From Pomacea canaliculata (lineage: Eukaryota; Mollusca; Gastropoda; Architaenioglossa; Ampullariidae): 64,000 bases of DNA. Within the stretch, counting starts at the first letter, position 1. Each line of letters begins with the position of its first letter. Under the pieces are notes generated by a model that was not told where the DNA came from, did not search any database, and was given only the letters and a program-made list of their open reading frames with translations. Location of the stretch: positions 11,505,217-11,569,216 of the forward strand of contig NC_037597.1 in assembly GCF_003073045.1 (NCBI RefSeq), written 5' to 3'. Shown here one piece after another: positions 1-10,994 of the stretch. A program made the translations under genes and the position numbers.

Positions 1-198
1 ATAGTTTCCTACGCCGTGATGATCAGTGCTGCCCGACGGCCAGTCGAGCTGACAACAAAGTGTCTAGACCCTTGTGCCCTGGAGGCCCGCCCCTCGGACA
101 CTCCCGATGAGTTCTGTTTGAGTAGGTGAGATGTGAGCGAGTGGTCTGGCCCTATAAAAAGTGCTGATTCATTCCACGGACTGGCCCCTAATTTGCAG

Positions 199-334
199 GC
201 AGCGGTCCAAGAGGAAAGATCAAAGGGCCAACGGACAGCCGCACGCGGGTGGTGGGGTCGGCGCTGGTGAGGGTCGGACGTACTACGCTGGCATTCACTA
301 CGCCTCGGCCTCTGTCGTCAGCAGGGAAAATGAG
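199..334 (+). CDS. Internal coding exon of an unrecognised gene, probably juxtamembrane or cytoplasmic tail
   Basis: An acceptor (tttgcag) precedes base 199 and a strong donor (GAG|gtaagg) follows base 334. The exon enters in phase 2 and leaves in phase 0. It encodes about 45 residues: a basic stretch (QRSKRKDQR) followed by Gly-rich and Tyr-containing sequence (TYYAGIHYASASVV). A basic patch followed by low-complexity Tyr-bearing sequence is typical just inside a membrane segment of receptor or adhesion proteins, but no transmembrane exon lies in the window, so this is inference. The exon can join in phase either to the short exon at 1100 or to the long terminal exon at 3296. I do not recognise the family. 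Confidence 0.55.
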
Positions 335-3295
335 GTAAGGAGGGTGGGACCTGAATGGGTGGATATGATTGTGTGGGAAACGGGTGATTGAATTTTGCAG
401 GTGCATGTACGACTTTCTTTTGTCTGAATGTTGTGACATGGGCAACACACCACAGTTCAACCTGTCGTGGAGGTTGAAAAAAATACAACAAAATGCGAAA
501 CAGAACTGGCTACACACGACACGTTTGTCCACCTGTCTGTATGTCTGTACCTGTGTGTCAATTATTACAACCCCAGGGTCTGTCTCTGTCTTACCACCGT
601 GTCATTAATTACCTGCAGTTTATTTTCAGCGCATCCATGTCCGTATTTGTAAAGCCGTGTCATTATCTACAGTATATCTTCAGTATATCCTGTCGGTCTG
701 TGGCTGCCTTCCACTGCACTTATTGACCTTAGAATAAGTGCCCCGTGACTGCCGGTGTGCCTGACCTGGTGTTGCGGTTAATTAATTAGTGGCTTCGGGG
801 CACCGGTGTGTTAAGCTAAACAGCGGAGTCGCCACACCCACTAATTAATTGCTCCACAAGTAAATCAAGGGTCCTTTGAGGTTGTGCCTTGGGTGAACCA
901 ACGGCAGGTGATGACACTGTGTCGTAGGTACAGACCAGTGACAGCAGCAGGGCGACATTGTCAGCACAGAGGATGGGAGAGGTGCTCTCCATGTTTGAAC
1001 TCATCAAACACCAGTCGACCATCTGTCTTAGTCTTGAATATGTTTACCGATGTCAGCTTCAATCAACTTTATACTTGTTTGGATTTTTGTTTTGTTTAGG
1101 AGGGTGGCTACGCCAAGATCAAGGGATTAAACGAAGAAGATTAGGTAATGGGACATTCATAGTCAGATGATAATAACTTGAGTCGTGATGGCATTCTCAC
1201 ACGAGTGATCCCATGGCATGTGTTTACATCACCAGCACTAATATTGAAAATGTATCTACTGCTACTATTACAAATCTGGAAGTCCCAAAGATGGAGTTCT
1301 TTCCTGACTATGGAGCTCCTCAGTAGGAAGCAAACATTGTCATTAGTTTGATGACAAGCAGTTGGTCAGAACTATTTGGGGCGTTACAAGACGACTGTTG
1401 GAGAAGAGGAAGAAAGAAAGAAGACTGGCAGGCAGATTATGTTCATGCGACAGGATCCACCAGCAGGGTCATCGACAGCAATGAAAATGCATTGCTCATA
1501 ATTTTTGTCTGGCCCCGCTGTCTTTCTTGCCGCCTGACCGCCCGCCAAGCCTGATACTTGTAAAACGGAAATAAAAAGTAAACGATCGAATGTTCGTAAT
1601 TTGGATCTCTGTCAAACTGCTGTCCTCTCCCGCAATGGCACCCCACGGCGATATTCAGGTCCTGCTTCTTGCTGCCTCTTAAAATGGGCCTGAACTCAGC
1701 CTGATGGAGTCTGTTCCGCCTGTACACCAACTAGCAATCTTATTCTCTTTATTTCTCCGTGAGTGTGTCTTTGTGTGTGTGTGTGAGAGAGAGAGCGGGT
1801 GAATGAGAAGAACAGTCCCATAAAGTCATCATCAGTGGGGTTAACGATGTGACTGGAAAACTGCCACAAGTCCATTAACATGTCATCTTCAACCAGCTGA
1901 TCGGAAACCGTTCGAACATTGAAACATAGCATAGGGTTAGTTCATAGGTTATAGGGTAGACTGCACCATATTATCTGCCTCGTACTGGAGAACAACCCAG
2001 ATTCCTTTTTCTTCATATCCAATAAAAAAAATAATAGTATATAATAGTTTTGGATGTTCAGGACATGGCAAGTCATTGTACTCCGTACCGCCGATCATGG
2101 GGTAATGATTTTTGTGATTCGATATTAGCTGTTATTTTTTTCTGTTTTCTATTTTGTTCCTAAACCGCTTGCGGTCTTGTAAACGAGAATGTGATTGCTC
2201 ATTCCTCACTGACGGAGGAATATAAGGTATGCAGACAATGAAGACTATCTCATTATCTGCTCAGCTACTGGGGGTTACTTCCCTTTGGCACATTTTCTGT
2301 CGTCATGAGTTAGTCCTCTAAACCTAACTGCTGCTGGTCCCCGCACGAAGAGTATACACTGTCCACCACCCGTCCTTGCTCCCTCCGAGGGCGCATTCAT
2401 CTGCCCTGCCGTTCTTTGACTTCGTGAGAAAGCCCAGGGACAGGAAAAAGAATTTGCCGAGCGACTAGTCGATGTCACAATTTCTGTCCTCACCTTGTAC
2501 GGTTCTAACGTCGTTTAGCAACCCCACTTATCCAGCCTCTCGACCAGCCATCAAACGCTGAAGGAAGTAGAGGGAGTCGTCTGCCTGACGGCTAGCTGAG
2601 ACTGGTGTTAATACGTTCTCCGAGACCGCCGACCGGAGCGGTGACTCATGTATGACGAGCAAACAATTCCCGCACCTCCTGCAGCAGGCTGTTGAAGGGA
2701 AGACCAGCAAATGCAATGGCCGCTTCTGCCTTCTGGGTATCAGTCTATCTGATCCTTTGCAGAAGAACTCCGTCAGATTCTTTTCTCAAACAGACAAATT
2801 CACTGGAGGAGGCGGTGAAGTAAAAACCGGCGGGGGATGAGGGTAGGGGGATGGGGTGGTAGGGGAAAGGGCAGAAAAGGGTTTTAGGAATTAATCGTCC
2901 ACACGCTGAACCCTTCCGCCCACTGTTCATCCACCGACTTGCAAACCGTCTTCCCTGGCGGCCCTAGTGTCTGTTCTAACAACCGTTTCGTCAGTTGTGT
3001 CCTCGCTAGATGCTTCAGTGATGGAAGTCTCGGAAAGACCACAACGGATAAGCGGAAAGAAGTAGAAAAGTTATGCGACGAGTGTATGCAGAGGGGTTCA
3101 TGTGTGTCCATTGTGTATATAGAGTATGTAAGGAGATGTGGGGTTAAGTCTCATGTCCATGTTGTTTTTGTTTTCCTTTGCTTTTGCTTTCACTTTTTTC
3201 CTTGCTTTATTTTTTGTTTACATGTCGGGATTTCACTAATCCCATCCACTACAAATTTGGACCACTAATGTTAAATCCTGTGTCTGGTGTTGCAG
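335..3295 (+). other. Introns of the first gene, no other feature seen
   Basis: Apart from the 45-nt exon at 1100-1144 this stretch holds only intronic sequence. There is a short TG/AG microsatellite near 1770-1800 and T-rich tracts near 3165-3230 ahead of the final acceptor. I see no transposon or RNA gene. Confidence 0.5.
1100..1144 (+). CDS. 45-nt alternative exon ending in a stop codon
   Basis: A pyrimidine-rich acceptor (tttgtttag) precedes base 1100 and a donor-like gtaatg follows base 1144. Read in phase 0 after the upstream exon it encodes EGGYAKIKGLNEED and then TAG, which forms the last three bases of the exon. Used as a cassette it would give a short C-terminus in place of the long tail encoded from 3296. 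Its 45-nt length keeps phase. It could also be a plain terminal exon whose donor-like sequence is fortuitous. Confidence 0.45.
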   Translation, partial: EGGYAKIKGLNEED

Positions 3296-4069
3296 CGGCC
3301 CTTACCACCATGTCCGGAGGGTGCGGCTGGTAGTTGGGGCATGCCACCCGCGGTCCTGCCACGTCAGCTGCAAGCATACGTCTACAACCCCAGTGACAGC
3401 GACAGCGCCCCCAGCGAGCGGCGCTTCCATCTGCACCTGTGTCCCATGAACAGTCGGGTGGCCTACCGTGTCATGCACCCGAGCTGTTCACCCGGTCAAG
3501 CCGATAGCGACACGTCGCACGTGTATGACTACATCTCCGACACGGAGTCCGTGCGGTGGCGAGGCTTCAACACGAGGGGCAGAGGGGTGTCCGCGGAGTA
3601 TTGCACGTGCGACGACGGAATTGTTGCGGTCGCTTGTGTTGGTGGAATTGGCGGCGGACTGACCCCGGGTTTGTCGGAAGGTTACCATAGTGACCATGAC
3701 CACATCACACCGCAGCAACGGGCACTCAAAGGGGAAGTCCGAAAAGCAGATGACCGGATGGGCGCAAGTGAGAGGAAGAAGGATGATGAGGAGGATACGA
3801 CGACGGACGCCAGCAGCAACGAGGTGGACCGTCGCCATGCCCTCCTCCCGCGGTCCCTGCACGCGTGCGGCACAAGTTCGAATCCTAAACGCGGTCCCCG
3901 TAGTTCGTTCAACGGGGGTCTGGTGGACGGTTCTGAATGTGACGACACTGATGACGATTTCCCACACGAATCGGACCTGTCCAGGGGGCGCTCCAATCGC
4001 GCCAACGCTCTAGCTCTACATCCGGGCTATTTTCTGGATTATTTTGACAAAGACACGTCTACTGTGTGA
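3296..4069 (+). CDS. Long terminal coding exon of the same unrecognised gene
   Basis: The exon follows the acceptor gtgttgcag at 3287-3295 in phase 0 and stays open for 257 codons to TGA at 4067-4069. The product is hydrophilic and low in complexity. Features include LQAYVYNPSDSDSAPSERRF near the start, a run of Tyr and acidic sites (HVYDYISDTESVRW), a Gly-rich stretch, a Lys/Asp/Glu-rich segment around DRMGASERKKDDEEDTTTD, and an Asp-rich patch before the end (FLDYFDKDTSTV). It has no signal peptide, transmembrane helix or recognised domain. Codon third positions are GC-rich compared with the AT-rich flanks, which supports real coding. The likely role is a signalling tail, but the protein family is unknown. 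Confidence 0.6.
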   Translation, partial: RPLPPCPEGAAGSWGMPPAVLPRQLQAYVYNPSDSDSAPSERRFHLHLCPMNSRVAYRVMHPSCSPGQADSDTSHVYDYISDTESVRWRGFNTRGRGVSAEYCTCDDGIVAVACVGGIGGGLTPGLSEGYHSDHDHITPQQRALKGEVRKADDRMGASERKKDDEEDTTTDASSNEVDRRHALLPRSLHACGTSSNPKRGPRSSFNGGLVDGSECDDTDDDFPHESDLSRGRSNRANALALHPGYFLDYFDKDTSTV

Positions 4070-4314
4070 GCTCTGGGCTCTGAGTGAACGCCGTGTGGGT
4101 TCCTCTGAGCAAAGAGCTGTCGTACAAAGTGAATGTGAAGCTAAACACTTGGTGAAAGTGGAAACTGCGAGCAACGAAATGAGAACTTCAACGCTTTTTT
4201 TTCCTTTTTTTTTTTTTTTTGAAAGTTAATGGGCGTTCCGTTGGTTTGCTGAAGCCAGCAGCGATCCCATGTTCAGTGCCTAGAGGACCTTAACGATGAC
4301 ACGAGATCGTGGGA

Positions 4315-4320
4315 AATAAA
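4315..4320 (+). terminator. Polyadenylation signal AATAAA
   Basis: A canonical AATAAA lies about 245 bases after the stop codon of the terminal exon at 3296-4069. This is a normal 3' UTR distance. The 3' UTR also contains a long T tract at 4194-4220. Confidence 0.5.
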
Positions 4321-7300
4321 CGACACTGTCAGCATTCCCACATCTCATATTCCAACATGTCTCACATTCCCACATCTGTCATATCTTCGTTATTGTATCA
4401 GCATTCCTACATATCTTATATCTTCATCTGTTTGAGGTCTTGAGCATGAATGTTTATTTTGGTTGGAACAGGTGATAACTCCACAAAATCGAGCACACTG
4501 CCAAACTACGCGCGTAATTATATGCTTATGCAACTTCTTGTTTCCAGCTTTTGTTACATTTAGTTCTATGTGATTTCCTTGCAGAATTTTTTATAAGAGT
4601 ATTAAATCGCCGTCTTGTCTCAAATCTTGCCACTACATCTAATCTTTTTGCAAAGAGCATGACTTTTTTTTTTTTTGAAACAGGGGCATTGTTTACCTGT
4701 GTTGTTATGTATCAAACAATGTCGCTTTCGAAAGACTTCTCGAAGACAGCAAATAAATAATGGAGAAATTAACTGCTTCCATGCACTGGTATATGACAGA
4801 TGTATGCAAGTGAAATGAACTTTTAGGATAACTTCAAGAACCTGATGACACGAAGCATTGAAAAGTTGCTGGGAAAAAGGCAGTAGTGTGTTACTAAGCT
4901 GACGGATAGTGTTGTATTAACAGGTATAAAATGTTGCTAACGGGGCGCATTAATAACGAAGATAGTCGGGAACATGAAACAAAGCCGGACTGCTAACATG
5001 ATGACTGTTACAAACGGCTGCCACACTGCTAATTAACAAATGCAATAGCTGATGGGATAGGGTTGCCCTAAGGGAATTGAATCTTAATGGTGGTCACGCT
5101 CATACATCGACAAAGCAGTAGCTATGAGACAGATGGTGGCTATCCAGCTATAGTAATAGGAATACTGCCAGACAGCTAGTAATAACAATACTGCCACACA
5201 GCTAGTAACAACAATACTGCCAGAGATTTAACAAAAGTTCAAAGCCAACCTAGGGCCGGAGGTGATGTCGTGCACGTTACCTACGCGCGTTCTCGCTTCA
5301 TTGGCTCCATAGTCGCATCGTGGACAACTCTGTAGTCTTTTTCAGTCATGCATGCAGACGGGTGCACAGCAACATTTCTCTGTACTTCTGTCCTTTGCTT
5401 GAGTGGCTCTAACAGTCGGGCACAACTTTCTAAGTACATGTCTCTCCATCCATGCTTCTAAGAGCGCGTCCTTCTAGCTTTGGTTCCATTCTAAGTTTGC
5501 TTGAAAATGGTCCTTTTTAATGATCGTTCTACTGGTGTCCAAAATATATTTTGAAAAGCTGTATTAAATGCTTTTAACCTGCTGCCTTAAAACATAACTG
5601 AGCAGCTGATGACCCTGGCAGTTCATCCGTTAGTGACGTCCCAACAACTGACGTTTGATCTCTTCCCTAAACACAATTAAGAATTAGGCTGTTCAAATAA
5701 TTGAGTTACTTGCTAATATTCTAAAATACTTTCATCTTATAATGAACTCATACACCTAAAAATGATGTTAAAACTCGTTCTGTACTGCTCCACAGAAGGG
5801 CTTTGAACTTTTGCAATTCATGGGCTGGCGGGACGGAGGTAATGTTAACACTTCTTCGACAGAAAATAACCAAGACCATAAACTGTTTTGTTGTTGTCTA
5901 CACACTGAGCTAGTATGGAGGCAGCCAGGCAAGAGAGGCAGTTAAATCCAAGACGATAAAACAGTTTTCAGACCTCTCCCAGCAGTGATTGTACCGGCTA
6001 CACAGTGACCGCCACACCCAATAAATCCTCTGCTTTGTTGCCCAGAGAGAGAGAGACTGTTTCATAGCTCACTCTACTGCCACCAATCCTCCCGTTCTCA
6101 AGATGGCTGCGCAGTTCTTCGTCGACTAACGGAGGTGCAAGTTTCTCTTGCTGGGCCCTCCTGGCTTATTTACGGCCCTCGGCTTCCAGTTGTATCTGAA
6201 GTCGTCTACTTTGCAGCCAGGTGCTACTTGGTACAGGTGTGTACCTTCACACGCTACACAGTCACTAGTAATAGGTCTCTAAGCCCACTTGTAATTGTTG
6301 TAAGTGCAGTTGCGAATCAAACAGAGTTTGCTTGTTGCTGTCCCTACTTCAGAATACAGTGAAGGTTGGTTGTCTTGGGTTCAACACCAGTCCCGACCCC
6401 TCCCCATGTCAGGAGATGTCTTTTATCATGGATTATGGAAGTTGATGACCCGTAACCGTGCCCTTCTTGTCCTGTAGATAAAGTAACGGTTTCCAGTGGT
6501 GAGTCAAGCGGTCATAGTAGCAACGGCTTTCAATAGGACACAGCAGATAAAGAGATCAGAGCATTCCAACTCTTTTCAACTCAGCAGGGAGAACTGACCG
6601 CCAGGCCTTGAGTGGAGTTTGAAATGCCCCTAACTGTGATCACTTGACAGTTAGGGGAGACCAGAGAACAGCGGGTAGCGAGACTTGGAGTCTGGTAACA
6701 ATTCATCGGGTGGACGAAACGGCTCCAGACTACCGTTAGTACAGTCAGTTCCACTGCTTTGTCACTGAGCCATGTGGTGGCTGAGTGTCCGAAACTAACG
6801 AACATGTGAGGGAAGAGAAAGAGCTGAAATTATTTTAAATTTTGGTCAGTGAGCTTACTACCAATATTGATTCACATTTTAAAATTTACTATGATATATG
6901 GCTAATTAGACTCGCAAAATCGAAGTCTTATAAAGTTATTTGATAATGCATTCCGAATCAGCGCTTTGTCCAGTTCGAGGTTTCATCGGTAAGTACCGAC
7001 GGGATAAAGCCTAACAGTAAGTACACGAGTAAGCAAAGAACCGAGTCTGTAAACAATATAGCTGAATTGCTCGATGGTGTTTGTAGTGGTTCGCACACAC
7101 AGGTTGATGAGGTACAGTGGTAGCCTGCATTCCTTCGTTACAAACTTTGAGATGTTTGTGTGATGTGTGGCTGGTAAAGGGGTTTTCTCACCCCACCCTG
7201 TTGAGATGCTCAAGTCAAGGGATGGGAGAAAGAGTGAGTCATGGTGTAAAGCCAGCGTAGGACACGGAGATGCGCCCCCTTATTTTTCCTTCGCTATCAT

Positions 7301-8690
7301 AAACAGATAATTTTCTTTCCCAGCCTTTTCCGTTCCTTAGAAGAAGGCAATAATGACTGCATTTATCTATCTAATGCGCCTAGTAGGCATTCATGCAAAC
7401 TGATTTTTCAGCTTGGTAATACGAGAGATTGTATGTAATGTGCACACCTGCGTGACTGCAGGTAGATGTGCACGCTCAGGTAGCGTATAAGCACACACAA
7501 ACACAAAGTACACGCAAAGTTTAGAAAATATAAAATACACAGCCACTGGTTTCTAGTGTAAGTTGGTCCATGTCTGAGCTGTTGATTACAGTTACATTGC
7601 ATACTCTAATGTAACATATTTCGTTTGTCTTTTGCTGGAAACTCACCTTTTGTTCCTTCAGCGTGGCAATAAAACAGTATTATTTGACAAATGCTGTCAT
7701 TTGTTTATAACAACGTCCAAACATAAATACATCCACCCGTAAATTATGTTTTGTTTGTGAGTCAACCTTTACTACTAAAAGTCTGTTTCTAATTATTTTG
7801 CTTTTTATCTCCTTTTCTTCTCTCCTTTCTTTTATCATGTTTTTTTTTCTTTTCTTCTTTCCTTCCTCTGATTGCTTCCTTCTTCCCTTGAACTCTGCTC
7901 TTGAATATTAAATAAAAAGTTAAACAATTTTAAGTTTAACAACATTTTCATTCTTTCATGCTTACTAAGGCATGAAGATACCTACTTTTGGTAATGCTAT
8001 AAAAGGTGAGAGTGACATTAGAACATTGACTTGATGGAATACGAGAGTGATAGCAATAATGACGACGATGATGTTGAAAGATTAAATGCTTGATAATGTC
8101 AGCGATTATTTTCGCCGAATTATCACGTGCATTCTGACAGATGATGTGTTTGAATGTGTAGAAGTCTATTAATAATAAAACTGATCTTTTATTTTGTGGC
8201 ATAGATTACTTTTCATTGCTCTTTTGGGCGGCAATAGCTTTAGAGCTTTATTTTTTCTGAAGGGAGATAACCGAATATATTGAGATCCTCATAAAGTTTG
8301 CGGTTACTTCCCATAAATGTACGGTCTGCGATGTGTGAAAGTGTATTAATTCATTATTGTTTTCCAGCTATAAATTCCTCTTTGTAATACGTTGATCAGA
8401 AACGTATGTTACATTCATTTACACTTCACACTTAATATAATTTGACTTATTTAAACCATACTTTTTAAAAATTGTCATCTTGAGATTTCGTGAGGTTAGC
8501 GACTGTTACGCTCAAGGAAAAGGAAGAGAAACATCACGAAATACGGTAATAGTATAAAATAGCTCATTCGTTATAACTTATATTAACCGCAATCATCACA
8601 ACAATACATCCACAAAAACGGATTCTGCAACATTATTTATATATGTCTGTGTGTTCGCTATTTCTATTCATAATTATACATAAAACACGG
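4321..8690. other. Intergenic, nothing supported
   Basis: AT-rich sequence with only short, unsupported open frames on either strand. There is a minor repeat of the motif ctgccacacagctagtaac near 5160-5220. I find no exon with credible splice sites, no RNA gene and no intact transposon. Confidence 0.4.
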
Positions 8691-8693
8691 AAG

Positions 8694-8697
8694 CACG

Positions 8698-8735
<38 letters not shown>

Positions 8736-9330
8736 TCCTAAGGAGCATGCTCTTAGAGCTTAAGAACAAGAACGAAACACGGACAGCAGACGAGGTACAC
8801 GAAAACAAACAAATAAAGTATGAGCTATAAAAGAATCAACAACCGTACTAACGAAGAATAAACTCAAATACAGAAAACACAAACAGGAACCAAATAACAA
8901 GAACAAGAGCTGAGAGTAACAAAAGGAAGGGTGTGACAAAGGACTGGCATTATGGGAAAGGGAGTTAGGAGTAATGTTTACGGAAGAGGCGTGTTTTCAG
9001 TGCACGTGTAAAGGATTCAATAGTGGGTAGGTGGCGGGTATGGAAAGGGGGAGGGTTCCATTGTTTCGTTGCACAATAACTAAAAATCCTGTGTTTATTT
9101 GTTGTTGTTTTGGTGACAAGAGTAACGACACGATCATCAGACGAGGAGTGGAGTTGTCTAGCTGGGACATAAGGGAAGAGCAGTTCAGAGAAATAATCAG
9201 GGCAGGTGCCAACAAAGACATTAAAAGACAGCACGGACAGTTTGTACTGGATGCCAGAACGGATGGGAAGCCAGTGTAGAAAACTAGGGAGATGATGGCG
9301 TGGTCCCGTTTCCTCGCTCTAAACTCCAAA
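8694..9330 (-). mobile_element. 5'-truncated non-LTR retrotransposon, 3' end (CR1/L2-like)
   Basis: On the minus strand the segment encodes the very C-terminus of a LINE reverse-transcriptase protein (frame at 9234-8965). It has the familiar pattern of CPDYFSELLFPYVPARQLHS, a broken basic stretch, FSYCATKQWNPPP, and a closing ESFTRALKTRLFRKH. The more N-terminal part is split across frames, so the copy is dead. The 3' end carries a (TAA/TTA)n microsatellite tail at 8700-8731, as in CR1/L2-type LINEs. A second copy of the same family occurs at 48690-48860 and 52165-52412, where it is interrupted by other elements. Clade assignment is tentative. Confidence 0.65.
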
Positions 9331-10650
9331 TAAGTTTATTTATTAAAGAATAAAGTTGATTTATATAGCACTTTACACCACGATCAACAGTACAGTCTAC
9401 AACCTTGTCATTGACATTTGACAAACCAATAAAGTGTTCTGCTTCTGGAAGTAGCTTAAGGTTATCATGACTTTTGTACACATGCACGCATGTACGTACA
9501 AGATAAATGTATAATGCATGATCCACAGATAGCGCAGGTGTCCCATTCAGGAAATCGAAGTAACCTACATGTGCAGTTTCAGGGATTTGTTTGTTTGTGG
9601 GCATAGATTTTATTCACATTTTTTTTACTGGTATACATGATCGTAGTTACACCTCAGAGGGTGGATGACTATGGTGGTCTGATTATAGTATGTGGTATGG
9701 AGACACCCGGGACCAGGGAAATCCTTTAGACCTTGTGAAGTCTTACTCGCAACGATGCAATGTCGGACTTCTGAGCTCCATGTACAAATCTCGCAAGTTA
9801 CATACATGCCGATGAAATAGGGATCTTCCTAAAACTGTGGCTATGTATCGAGGGCAAGACAGCCTCGGAGGTAGCCATAAGCGTGTATGGCGTGTTGGTG
9901 GTGTGTAACACAGATGACTGAACTGGGCGTAGAGGCTGTGTACACGTACAGTACAGGTGTGGTGTTTGTCTAGCGAGGTTGAGTAACCCACGTACACATG
10001 TCAGTCCAGGTAAACATAATTTTTTAGCTGAAGTTACAATGCTATAATCAGTCTCACTAGCCTGCCTAGGGTTCAAATTAAAGTCCCTTAGTTATTACCG
10101 AAAACAGGTAAATTTTACAGGCATTTAAGATTGTTTACCGAAAGAAATATTACATACATATATTTTTGCATGGCTGAGTAAAAAACATTCTCAACACAAA
10201 ATCTAGCATTGCCGCTTCAAGGGGCAGTGATCGAGCTGTTAGTGGCTCGCTATACCTAACCTCTTTCCTCGCCTTCTCCTGGTAAGTCAGTGCACCGACA
10301 GGTGCAAATGTCAGACCCATGCAACTGGCGACTGTGCACTTCAATGGCATACACTCACCAACAGACGACAGTGCGACTGCCACTTCTTCGAACTCCTAAA
10401 ACTTACACATGATCAGTAAAACTCATTCTCTAGACGTCTATGTTACTGAGTGTGTGTGAGGGAGAGATAAGACAATAATGGAAAAGATAACATCTTTTTG
10501 CGAGGCTGATCTAGCCAAAACGAAGAAGGCGATGTCTGATTAAATCTTCTGGACACGCATGCAGCTGTGTGCAGGAGTGACGCAGCGGCGCGCAGGTGAG
10601 AGCGTGCGACGGTTGTTTTGATGTGACACGCCCCGCCTAGTAGCGGCCTT
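9331..10650. other. Intergenic, nothing supported
   Basis: Short frames on the minus strand here have no splice or homology support. No recognisable element is seen. Confidence 0.35.
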
Positions 10651-10994
10651 GACAGCACAGCGGTACGTACACAACGCCGTCACTAGTGACGTAGACAGCA
10701 CAGCGGTACGTACACAACGCCGTCACTAGTGACGTAGACAGCACAGCGGTACGTACACATCGCCGTCACTGGTGACGTAGACAGCACAGCGGTACGTACA
10801 CATCGCCGTTACTGGTGACGTAGACAGCACAGCGGTACGTACACATCGCCGTCACTGGTGACGTAGACAGCACAGCGGTACGTACACATCACCGTCACTA
10901 GTGACGTAGACAGCACAGTGGTACGTACACATCACCGTTACTGATGACGTTGACAGCTCAGCACTACGTACACATCGCCGTCACTGGTGGTAGA
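10651..10994. repeat. 43-bp minisatellite, about 8 copies
   Basis: Units begin gacagcacagcggtacgtac at 10651 and recur every 43 bases (10694, 10737, 10780, 10823, 10866, 10909, 10952). Each unit holds the palindrome gtacgtac, and several hold the perfect 14-bp palindrome cgtcactagtgacg; in others one base changes it to cgtcactggtgacg. There are no unique spacers, so it is not a CRISPR array. Divergence rises toward the right-hand end. Confidence 0.9.

Noticed and set aside
3488..4013. Overlapping frames on both strands of the terminal exon
   Set aside because: Shadows of the GC-rich coding exon at 3296-4069; they lack splice signals.
10651..10994. CRISPR-like array
   Set aside because: Direct repeats are contiguous with no unique spacers, and the context is eukaryotic.
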